From assembly GCA_003105285.1 (NCBI GenBank), contig PQAN01000336.1, forward strand, positions 2,484 to 10,670: a stretch of DNA of 8,187 nt, written 5' to 3'. Made by a program: the position numbers and the translations under genes. Shown one piece after another: positions 1-5,394 of the stretch. Within the stretch, counting starts at the first letter, position 1, and every line of letters begins with the position of its first letter. Source of the DNA: Methylocystaceae bacterium (GTDB taxonomy: Bacteria; Pseudomonadota; Alphaproteobacteria; Rhizobiales; Beijerinckiaceae). The notes below the pieces were generated by a model. That model saw only the letters and a list, made by a program, of their open reading frames with translations. It searched no databases and was not told the DNA's origin.

Positions 1-4
1 GCGA

Positions 5-39
5 TCGGCCGGAGATCGCTCCCGGCCGAGATCGCTCGG
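5..39. repeat. Two tandem hairpin-forming repeats after the receptor gene
   Basis: Two near-identical units of about 16 bases lie side by side (7-22 and 24-38), each containing GAGATCGCTC. Each unit can fold on itself: GGAG-ATCG-CTCC in the first and CCGAG-ATCG-CTCGG in the second. Together they also allow an 8-bp stem, TCGGCCGG (5-12) with CCGGCCGA (22-29). The block starts 9 bases beyond the stop codon of the minus-strand receptor gene. Read on the minus strand no T-run follows, so it is not a textbook terminator for that gene. Read on the plus strand the second hairpin is followed by GGATTTT, which is terminator-like for a transcript entering from the left. A 3' mRNA-end or bidirectional termination role is inference only. 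Confidence 0.4.
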
Positions 40-47
40 GGATTTTC

Positions 48-2375
48 CTAAAATTTCACCCGCACGCCGCCATAGGCCGCGAGCGGCGCGCCCGGACCGA
101 AGGTTCGAGGATTGTTGAACTGCAGAAAGGTCCCGGCCGTGTCGAAATAGGTCCCGAAAGTGGAATAGCGCCGATCGAGAAGGTTCTGCACCAGTCCGTA
201 GACCTCGAAATTCTCGTTGATCTTGTAGGATGTCTTGAGGTTGACGATTCCCCATGACGGCAGCGGGCGGTCGAGATTGGCTTCGTCGCCGCGCAGATGG
301 ACGCCGCTCGTGAAGATGTAATCGGCGCCGAATTTCCATTCGGGCGTGACGAAATAATCGAAGCCGAGCTTCACGCGATGACGCGGAATGTCGGGCAGCA
401 CATTGCCCGGCCGCACATGGATCTTGCCCTCCGCGTCGGCGAAGGGGTTGCTGCCCGAATTGAGCGTGAGCGCGTCGCGGAACGTCGCGTCGACGAGCGC
501 ATAGTCGGCGTAGACCGACAGCCAATCGTTGCGCCAAGTGACGCCGGCCTCCACGCCTTGCCGCCGCGTCGAGCCGACATTGGCGAAGTAGCCGCGTCCC
601 TGGATGACGTCCGACGGCAGCGAGAGAATATCGTCGGTATTGTAGGTGCGGAACAGGCCGAGCCGCCAATCGAGACGCCCGTGATCCGACCCGATGTCGC
701 GATAGCCGCGCAGGCCGATCTCCACCGTGCGCGCCACAACCTGCTTCAGCGGCGGATCGGCGACGAGGAAATTGTCGATCATGCACGGGTGCAGGCGGTC
801 CGAACAGCCGTTCTCCAGCGCTGTCGGCGCGCGATTGGCCTCCGAATAATTGCCGTAGACGGTGAACTCCGGAAGGAAACTATAGGTCGCGCCGACGACC
901 GGATTGACGCGCTGATAGAGCGCATTGCTGTTCAGCGAGACGCCGCGATGGTCGAACAGCGAAATCTCGGCGCTGTTGAAACGCAGACCCGCCGTGACCG
1001 TCAGCTTGTCGGTGACGTCCAGAGTGTCGAGCGCGTAGATCCCGTAATAAAGATTGCGGCCGCCGACGCTGACCGGCTGGAATCCGCCCTCCAGAACGGC
1101 GTTCGAATATTGGATGCCGGTGGATGCGACCGACAGGTCGGGCTGAAGAACGCCGAGCTCCGAATAGCCGCGAAAATCGGTGAACTGACGATCGAGCGAG
1201 CCGCCGACGACGAGCTTGTTCTTGAAGCCGAAGATCGGCTCGTCATAGGCCCCCTGCAGAGTGGCGCCATAGGAGCGCGAATTGGTGCGCGTGTAATCGA
1301 CGCTCGCAGGGAGTCCGCCCGCGAGCACGGAGGATGGAATGAACGCGCCTAGGATGTTTCGCAGGCGCCGTTGCGCGTTCGTCGGAACGACGACGAGAAA
1401 CGGATCATTGTCCTGGCAGATGAAAGCGCCGGCGCTGCAGGTCCCGACGTCGGCGGTGTTGCCGTCGACATGCTGCTGGCGAAACTGCCGGAAATAGACA
1501 TTGCCGTCGAACTTCAGATTGCTCGTCGCCTCATAGGCGCCCTTGAGGTTGACGAAGGCCAGATCGTTGTAGCTCGACTGCGGAGTCGTATAGACGGCGC
1601 CGTAATTGTTCTGGAGCAGTTCGACCGGCGTAGAGGCCGCGGCGCCGAGGCGCGAGCCGGCGCCGGTGAAGTTCAGATGAAACTCCGTCTTGTCGCCCTT
1701 ATAGCCGAGGTCCGCGAAGCCGCGCAGAATGGATGAGCCGGAGAATTTGCGCCAGCCGTCGTCGCCTATTCCCTCGAAAGCGAGATAGGCGGCGAAATTG
1801 TCGATCTGGCGGCCGTATTGCAGCGTTCCGACGCGCCGGCCGTAGGAGCCGCCTTTTCCGTCCGCCGAGTAGCCCTGCCAGGTGAAGCCGTTCTTCATCT
1901 CGAGCGTCAGCGCGCCGCCGAGCGCATTGAGGCCGAACAACGGATTGCCGCTGACGATATCGCCTTTGGCGATCGCGGCCGTCGGAATGAGATCGAAATT
2001 GACGGAATCGCCGAAGGCCTCGTTGATTCGCACGCCGTCCTGATAGACGGCGAGACCCTGCGGCGTTCCCGGCACCGGCGACGCCGTGAAGCCGCGATAG
2101 GTGAGGTCGGGCTGGAAAGGATTTCCCGCGACGTCGTTGACCGAAACCGACGCGTTGCGCCTCTGCAGAGTGTCGGTGATCGAGACGGCATGATCGCGAT
2201 CGAGCTCTTGCCGCGAGAGCGTGATCGGATTGGTCGATATCTTGCTCTTCTCGATGCCCGCTCCCCCTTCCGGCGTCGTCGCGACGATGTCGATGTCCGG
2301 CAGAGCCTCTTGGGCTTGCGCCGCCGGCGCCGCGGCGAGCGCGAGCGCGATGAGGGAAACATGGGAACGACGCAT
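48..2375 (-). CDS. TonB-dependent outer-membrane receptor, substrate unknown
   Basis: A complete 775-residue TonB-dependent receptor: a 22-stranded outer-membrane barrel with a plug, importing a scarce ligand (often an Fe-chelate, cobalamin or another metal complex) using energy from TonB-ExbBD. A signal peptide covers residues 1-22 (MRRS, hydrophobic core, AQA|QE). A TonB-box-like DIDIVA follows at 27-32, and the plug runs to about 165, with YQDGVRINEAFGD at 111-123 and LNALGGALTLE at 149-159. The barrel keeps NLLDRRYSTFGTYFD near 731-745 and ends in VKF, the C-terminal aromatic recognised by the BAM machinery. Two close cysteine pairs (313/320 and 524/531) probably form loop disulfides; the second lies in a stretch CMIDNFLVADPPLKQVV resembling FecA/CirA-like receptors. 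There is no N-terminal STN signalling domain and no FecI/FecR gene in view, so it is probably a transporter only. The ATG is supported by GGAGGTG (2386-2392) ten bases upstream. The ligand cannot be assigned. Confidence 0.93.
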   Translation of the reverse strand: MRRSHVSLIALALAAAPAAQAQEALPDIDIVATTPEGGAGIEKSKISTNPITLSRQELDRDHAVSITDTLQRRNASVSVNDVAGNPFQPDLTYRGFTASPVPGTPQGLAVYQDGVRINEAFGDSVNFDLIPTAAIAKGDIVSGNPLFGLNALGGALTLEMKNGFTWQGYSADGKGGSYGRRVGTLQYGRQIDNFAAYLAFEGIGDDGWRKFSGSSILRGFADLGYKGDKTEFHLNFTGAGSRLGAAASTPVELLQNNYGAVYTTPQSSYNDLAFVNLKGAYEATSNLKFDGNVYFRQFRQQHVDGNTADVGTCSAGAFICQDNDPFLVVVPTNAQRRLRNILGAFIPSSVLAGGLPASVDYTRTNSRSYGATLQGAYDEPIFGFKNKLVVGGSLDRQFTDFRGYSELGVLQPDLSVASTGIQYSNAVLEGGFQPVSVGGRNLYYGIYALDTLDVTDKLTVTAGLRFNSAEISLFDHRGVSLNSNALYQRVNPVVGATYSFLPEFTVYGNYSEANRAPTALENGCSDRLHPCMIDNFLVADPPLKQVVARTVEIGLRGYRDIGSDHGRLDWRLGLFRTYNTDDILSLPSDVIQGRGYFANVGSTRRQGVEAGVTWRNDWLSVYADYALVDATFRDALTLNSGSNPFADAEGKIHVRPGNVLPDIPRHRVKLGFDYFVTPEWKFGADYIFTSGVHLRGDEANLDRPLPSWGIVNLKTSYKINENFEVYGLVQNLLDRRYSTFGTYFDTAGTFLQFNNPRTFGPGAPLAAYGGVRVKF

Positions 2376-2385
2376 TTTGCTCTTT

Positions 2386-2392
2386 CACCTCC
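2386..2392 (-). promoter_or_regulatory. Ribosome binding site of the receptor gene
   Basis: GGAGGTG on the minus strand, ten bases before the ATG at 2375. It is the clearest Shine-Dalgarno sequence in the window and fixes the receptor start, in agreement with the signal peptide that begins there. Confidence 0.8.
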
Positions 2393-2464
2393 AGCTCGAA
2401 CGGACAGACGAGGTCCGTGTGCGGGGGCGGAATGGGCGCGCTCGACGAGGGGCCCGACGGTCCC

Positions 2465-2480
2465 GCCTCCGGTTGGAGGC
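2465..2480. repeat. Inverted repeat, 6-bp stem with tetraloop
   Basis: GCCTCC-GGTT-GGAGGC is a perfect 6-bp stem with a 4-base loop, about 90 bases upstream of the receptor start. It would lie in the mRNA leader if transcription starts in the AT-rich block at 2481-2535. On the minus strand no T-run follows, so it is not a terminator there. Its function is unknown. Confidence 0.4.
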
Positions 2481-2555
2481 AAATTAGTGGCTACAAAGCG
2501 ACCCGCCTAATTCAAAGTTTCACAAACGAATTGCCGAATCTTCCCGATTTCGTCT

Positions 2556-2595
2556 CGAGCGAGCCTCGGATCGGCCGCTTTTTCCGAGCGAGCCT
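2556..2595. repeat. 11-bp direct repeat
   Basis: CGAGCGAGCCT occurs at 2556-2566 and again at 2585-2595, 29 bases apart, in the non-coding gap after the dihydroorotase-like gene. The second copy overlaps the hairpin at 2590-2603. The spacing is not a whole number of helical turns, and chance or a decayed repeat is as likely as a protein-binding role. Confidence 0.4.
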
Positions 2596-2628
2596 GAAGG
2601 CTCACGGTCCAATGATCCGGCGCGCCCG

Positions 2629-3924
2629 TCACAATTCAAAAACGATTTCTCCCGCCAGAACCGTCGATTTTACGCGTCCCTGCAGGCGCGCCGTGTCGAA
2701 GGGCGTGTTCTTGCAGCGCGAATGGAGCCCGGCCGGATCGACGACGAACGGTTCATCGGGATCGAATCTGACGAGATCGGCCGGCGCGCCTCTCGCGAGC
2801 CGCCCCTGCTCCAGCCCCAAAAGCTCGGCGGGCCGCGTCGACATGGCGCGCAGCAGGGTGGCTAGGCTCACATCGCCCGAATGGACGAGCCGCAAGCCTG
2901 CGGCGAGCATCGTCTCGAGGCCCACGGCGCCGGGCTCGGCCTCCGCGAACGGCAGACGCTTCGTTTCGACATCCTGCGGATCATGGTCGGAGACGATCAC
3001 ATCGACGAGGCCGGAGGCGACCGCCTCGACCAATGCGCGGCGCTCGTCCTCGTGACGCAGCGGCGGCCGCAGCTTCAAGAAGGTGCGATAGTCGCCGATG
3101 TCGTTCTCGTTCAGCGTGAGATGGTTGATCGAGGTCCCGCAGGTGACCGGCAATCCCCGCTCCTTGGCCGCCTCGATGGCCGCGAGCGACAGAGAGGCGG
3201 TGACGACCGCCGCGTGATAACGCGCGCGGGTGAGTTCGACGAGCCGCAGGTCGCGGTCGACGACGATCGCCTCGGCCTCGCGCGGGACGCCCGCCAACCC
3301 CAAGCGCGCGGCGAATTCGCCCTCATTCATCACGCCCTCGCCCGAAAGGTCGCGATCCTCGGCGAAATGCACGACGAGCGCGTCGAAATCGCGCGCATAG
3401 GTCAGCGCGCGGCGCATCACCTGGGCGTTGCGGATCGACCGCGAACCGTCGGAAAAGGCGACCGCGCCGGCCTGCCGCAGCAGGCCGAATTCGGAAATCT
3501 CCCGGCCCTCGCGGTTCTTCGTCAGCGCCGCCATCGGCAGGACGCGGACGCGCCCCGTGTCGCGGGCGCGCCGCAGCACGAAATCGACGACGGCCGGATC
3601 GTCGACGGCCGGCGAGGTTTCGGGCGTGGCGACGATCGTCGTCACGCCGCCCGCCGCCGCCGCCGCCGTGGCGGTGGCGATCGTCTCGCGATGCTCCGCC
3701 CCCGGCTCGCCGACGAAAGCCTGCAGATCGACGAGGCCGGGCGCGACGACGTCGCCCTCGCAATCGACGATTCGCGCGCCTTCCGGCGCGCCGTCGACGG
3801 TGATCGAGGGGCCGAGATCGGCGATTCGTCCGTCTTGGATTAGGAGGCCGCCGCGCGTCTCGACCCCGGATGCGGGATCGACGAGACGAGCGTTGACGAA
3901 AAAGAGAGGCGCATGCGCTGACAT
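2629..3924 (-). CDS. pyrC: Dihydroorotase-like protein, probably non-catalytic (PyrC homologue)
   Basis: A 431-residue class I dihydroorotase homologue of the amidohydrolase superfamily. Active enzymes cyclise carbamoyl-aspartate to dihydroorotate in pyrimidine synthesis. The fold is intact end to end: an N-terminal beta segment, PGLVD at 62-66, GGVTTIVATPETSP at 92-105, FSDGS at 157-161, HFAED at 186-190, VSDHDPQD at 311-318, PFAEAEPGAVGLETML at 325-340, and C-terminal NTPF at 406-409. The catalytic site is degenerate. The canonical HxHxR after GLVD reads Q68-A-F70-V-G72, so both metal histidines and the substrate arginine are gone. The histidine of the YHxAHVS motif is V240, and the PNT asparagine is E102. 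H186 and the catalytic-type D313 remain. From memory, alphaproteobacterial PyrC proteins encoded beside pyrB share this GEPGAEHRE form, and Pseudomonas pseudo-dihydroorotase is a structural partner of aspartate transcarbamoylase. Here the neighbours are a DUF3426 protein (47 bases upstream) and the receptor gene; no pyrB is in view. The start is the ATG after a weak GAGACG; N-terminal NARLVDP fits the family. Confidence 0.88.
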   Translation of the reverse strand: MSAHAPLFFVNARLVDPASGVETRGGLLIQDGRIADLGPSITVDGAPEGARIVDCEGDVVAPGLVDLQAFVGEPGAEHRETIATATAAAAAGGVTTIVATPETSPAVDDPAVVDFVLRRARDTGRVRVLPMAALTKNREGREISEFGLLRQAGAVAFSDGSRSIRNAQVMRRALTYARDFDALVVHFAEDRDLSGEGVMNEGEFAARLGLAGVPREAEAIVVDRDLRLVELTRARYHAAVVTASLSLAAIEAAKERGLPVTCGTSINHLTLNENDIGDYRTFLKLRPPLRHEDERRALVEAVASGLVDVIVSDHDPQDVETKRLPFAEAEPGAVGLETMLAAGLRLVHSGDVSLATLLRAMSTRPAELLGLEQGRLARGAPADLVRFDPDEPFVVDPAGLHSRCKNTPFDTARLQGRVKSTVLAGEIVFEL

Positions 3925-3946
3925 GGCGTCTCATTTAGGGGATTTT

Positions 3947-3971
3947 CGCCGACAAGTGAATTTGGTCGGCG
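3947..3971. repeat. 7-bp hairpin between the DUF3426 and dihydroorotase-like genes
   Basis: CGCCGAC (3947-3953) and GTCGGCG (3965-3971) form a perfect 7-bp stem with an 11-base loop. It starts immediately after the stop codon (3972-3974) of the upstream minus-strand gene. On the minus strand it is followed by AAAATCCCC, not T residues, so it does not look like an intrinsic terminator. The short gap suggests cotranscription, with the hairpin perhaps setting mRNA stability or the relative expression of the two genes. Confidence 0.45.
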
Positions 3972-4544
3972 CTACCGGCTCGAATTGGCCCCGAGGCCCG
4001 CGAATCGCGCCAGCACCTCCACGCCATCGGCCGGCGGCGAGACCAGCCGCGCCCGGAACGTCGCCTTTTCGCCGGCCTCCAGCCGCGCCTTCGGCGCCGG
4101 GGCCGTCCAGGCATGGCGCGCCCGGCCGTCCGCGCCGCGCACGGCGAGCGCGACCGGCGGCACATTATTGGCCTCGCGGCGCAGATTGACGATTTCGCCT
4201 TCGACGGTGAGCGTCTTGTGCGATCCTTCCGCGACGATTTTCGAACTCACGCCGCGCAGCTCCAGCCCGGCCGGTCTCACCTTCAGGCCGACGGCCGAAT
4301 AGAGCGCCGACATCGGGGGCGCGACGCGTACGATCTTGTCGCGCAGGCCGATGAGCGCCATTGCGCCGAGGAGGATCGCGACAATCGCCGCGACGAGCGG
4401 AAGGCGGCTGGATTTTGCAGACGGTTCCGGCTCGCGTGGGGGTTCGCGCCACAAATCGGCATAGGCCCGCTCCCATTCCGGATCGAGCCGCCGGTCGCGC
4501 GGCGCTCCAATGTCCGGGGTCGGATGATCTTCGAAGGCGCGCAT
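3972..4544 (-). CDS. Single-pass membrane protein with DUF3426-like domain, no zinc ribbon
   Basis: A 190-residue protein. Residues 1-46 are hydrophilic, charged and proline-rich. A transmembrane helix spans about 48-66 (PLVAAIVAILLGAMALIGL). The rest is an extracytoplasmic beta-rich domain with LYSAVGLKVRPAGLELRG at 81-98, VEGEIVNLRREANNVPPVAL at 113-132, HAWTAP at 144-149 and EAGEKATFRARLVSPP at 156-171. This matches the alphaproteobacterial DUF3426 pattern (IGL...L..V...VEG.I.N......VP...L.....W......L..GE...F...L..PP) as I remember it. Relatives usually begin with an MJ0042-type zinc ribbon (CxxC...CxxC). Here there is none: the protein has no cysteine, and upstream in-frame codons reach a TGA within 25 codons without a CxxC. 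The start is the first ATG, with no good Shine-Dalgarno sequence. Its divergent position beside ftsE supports the family assignment. Function is unknown; a role in the envelope or near division is inferred from location only. Confidence 0.72.
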   Translation of the reverse strand: MRAFEDHPTPDIGAPRDRRLDPEWERAYADLWREPPREPEPSAKSSRLPLVAAIVAILLGAMALIGLRDKIVRVAPPMSALYSAVGLKVRPAGLELRGVSSKIVAEGSHKTLTVEGEIVNLRREANNVPPVALAVRGADGRARHAWTAPAPKARLEAGEKATFRARLVSPPADGVEVLARFAGLGANSSR

Positions 4545-4561
4545 GGCAAGTGTCCCAGGCG

Positions 4562-4591
4562 CCGACTTCCCGAGAAAAATTATGAAGTCGG
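4562..4591. promoter_or_regulatory. Inverted repeat, possible operator (8-14-8)
   Basis: CCGACTTC (4562-4569) and GAAGTCGG (4584-4591) are perfect inverted copies separated by 14 bases containing an A-rich core. The half-site centres are 22 bases apart, about two helical turns, so a dimeric regulator could read both from one face of the DNA. It lies 18-47 bases upstream of the DUF3426 start and about 130 bases upstream of ftsE. It could instead be an mRNA leader hairpin. No regulator can be named. Confidence 0.4.
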
Positions 4592-4634
4592 AACAGTCGC
4601 CAATCTCCGCTCATATGATTAAGGAGACGTGAAC

Positions 4635-4643
4635 TGATATGAT
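4635..4643 (+). promoter_or_regulatory. Possible extended -10 element for ftsE
   Basis: TGATATGAT fits the extended -10 pattern TGnTATAAT with one mismatch in the hexamer. The position expected for a -35 (4615-4620, ATGATT) is poor, as is tolerated for extended -10 promoters. It would start a transcript near 4650 with a leader of about 70 bases. It competes with the alternative that the mRNA starts upstream and includes the AAGGAG at 4621. Confidence 0.35.
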
Positions 4644-4728
4644 CCGGACGAGCCGCGCGGCCGATTCTTCGGGGCTTTGCCGGCTCTATCGGGCTGCATG
4701 TGAAAGAGCTGGGACACCGCCTTGCTGA
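4639..4728 (+). CDS. Possible 29-codon leader ORF overlapping the ftsE start
   Basis: An ATG at 4639 opens 29 codons (MIRTSRAADS... to ...GTPPC) that stop with TGA at 4726-4728. The stop overlaps the region of the ftsE TTG start at 4722-4724, in a different frame. AAGGAG (4621-4626) is a strong Shine-Dalgarno sequence, 12 bases before the ATG, which is somewhat long. ftsE itself has only a weak site (GGGA at 4711-4714) before a TTG codon. Translating this ORF would deliver ribosomes onto the ftsE start by termination-reinitiation. The peptide is arginine-rich with three cysteines and resembles no family I know. It is incompatible with transcription starting near 4650. Chance occurrence is quite possible. 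Confidence 0.25.
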   Translation: MIRTSRAADSSGLCRLYRAACERAGTPPC

Positions 4729-5384
4729 ATTTCGAAAATGTGGGCCTACGCTACGGAACGGGAAGCGAAATCCTGAGCGATGTCAGCTTTTCGATCGAAC
4801 CGCAGTCCTTTCAGTTCCTCACCGGGCCGTCCGGCGCCGGCAAGACGACGCTGCTGAAGCTCGTGCTCTTGTCGCTGAAGCCGACGCGCGGGCGCATCGA
4901 AATTTTCGGCCAGGACACCGCGAGCCTCGACAAGGACGCGATCACGGCGATCAGGCGGCGCATCGGCGTCGTGTTCCAGGACTTTCGCCTGCTCGACCAT
5001 CTGACTCTCTACGAGAACGTCGCCTTGCCGCTCAGAGTGCTGGGGCGAGCGGAATCGAGCTATCGCGCCGAGGTCGTCGAACTGCTGCGATGGGTAGGGC
5101 TCGACGAGCGCAAGCTGTGCCTGCCATCGGTGCTCTCGGGCGGCGAGAAGCAGCGCGCCGCGATCGCCCGCGCGCTCATCGTGCGGCCCGAACTGCTGCT
5201 CGCCGACGAGCCGACCGGCAATCTCGACCCGACTCTGGCGCGGCGGCTGCTGCGCCTGTTCGTCGAATTGCACAAGACCGGAACCTCGGTCGTCATCGCC
5301 ACCCACGATCTCGCGCTGATGGATCAATATGACAGCGCCCGCCGCCTCGTCCTCGCCGACGGCCGGCTGCATGTGTTCGAATGA
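4722..5384 (+). CDS. ftsE: Cell-division ABC transporter ATP-binding protein FtsE
   Basis: A 220-residue ABC ATPase, the usual length for FtsE. With FtsX it forms a divisome complex that uses ATP to switch on periplasmic peptidoglycan hydrolysis, rather than to move a solute. All ATPase motifs are present: Walker A GPSGAGKT at 35-42, Q-loop VVFQDFRLL at 83-91, signature LSGGEKQR at 138-145, Walker B LLLADEPTG at 158-166 (D162, E163), and H-loop H195 in ATHD. The opening NFENVGLRYG and FQDFRLLDHLTLYENVALPL are characteristic of FtsE. The start is a TTG: the only upstream in-frame ATG (4698) is followed at once by TGA, so translation must begin after 4703, and TTG gives the family-typical N-terminus. 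The gene ends 10 bases before ftsX, so the two are cotranscribed. Translation may be coupled to the small ORF at 4639-4728. Confidence 0.95.
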   Translation: MLNFENVGLRYGTGSEILSDVSFSIEPQSFQFLTGPSGAGKTTLLKLVLLSLKPTRGRIEIFGQDTASLDKDAITAIRRRIGVVFQDFRLLDHLTLYENVALPLRVLGRAESSYRAEVVELLRWVGLDERKLCLPSVLSGGEKQRAAIARALIVRPELLLADEPTGNLDPTLARRLLRLFVELHKTGTSVVIATHDLALMDQYDSARRLVLADGRLHVFE

Positions 5385-5394
5385 GGCGCCGAGA

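Larger units (their letters stand above)
2376..2628 (-). promoter_or_regulatory. 253-base gap: likely leader and promoter region of the receptor gene
   Basis: No gene is seen here. Read on the minus strand towards the receptor gene it contains, in order: a hairpin GAGCC-TTCA-GGCTC just after the dihydroorotase-like gene (2590-2603; no T-run, so a poor intrinsic terminator); an 11-bp direct repeat (2556-2566 and 2585-2595); an AT-rich island at about 2481-2535 with inverted repeat AATTC-N14-GAATT (2509-2532); a hairpin GCCTCC-AACC-GGAGGC (2465-2480); and a hairpin ACGGAC-N7-GTCCGT (2400-2418) eight bases before the ribosome binding site. The AT-rich island is the best place for the promoter or operator, but I cannot fit a convincing -35/-10 pair. 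I see no Fur-like, Irr-like or cobalamin-riboswitch consensus. Independent transcription of the receptor is inferred from the gap length. Confidence 0.35.
4545..4721. promoter_or_regulatory. Divergent promoter region between the DUF3426 gene and ftsE
   Basis: These 177 bases separate the two divergent runs and should hold both promoters. On the plus strand the best element is an extended -10, TGATATGAT (4635-4643; TGn followed by TATGAT), with no clear -35. A second TATGAT lies 24 bases earlier at 4614-4619. An inverted repeat occupies 4562-4591. AAGGAG at 4621-4626 precedes a small ORF that runs into ftsE. On the minus strand CATAAT (in 4578-4583) could be a -10 for the DUF3426 gene, but no well-spaced -35 is seen. 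Assignments are by eye. Confidence 0.45.

Noticed and set aside
297..1352. 351-codon plus-strand open frame opposite the receptor gene
   Set aside because: Arg/Glu/Ala-rich translation with no family character, antisense to a clear TonB-dependent receptor; a by-product of high GC content.
2376..2500. Cobalamin riboswitch upstream of the receptor
   Set aside because: A GCCACT-like string is present at about 2486-2491 on the minus strand, but the other conserved riboswitch blocks are missing.
2589..2605. Intrinsic terminator after the dihydroorotase-like gene
   Set aside because: The hairpin is real, but on the minus strand it is followed by an A-run rather than T residues.
3645..3676. GCC trinucleotide run
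   Set aside because: It encodes an alanine-rich helix of the dihydroorotase-like protein that is also alanine-rich in relatives; not a separate repeat element.
2881..3843. 320-codon plus-strand open frame opposite the dihydroorotase-like gene
   Set aside because: Low-complexity Arg/Asp/Gly-rich translation; the minus strand carries a recognisable family over its full length.
38..3947. Shared 10-mer GGGGATTTTC at 38-47 and 3938-3947
   Set aside because: Just two copies in unrelated settings; a 10-base match is weak evidence of a repeat.
5329..5394. Earlier in-frame ATG for ftsX
   Set aside because: It lies within the ftsE coding end and adds residues with no FtsX character; ATG 5395 has GAGG at good spacing.
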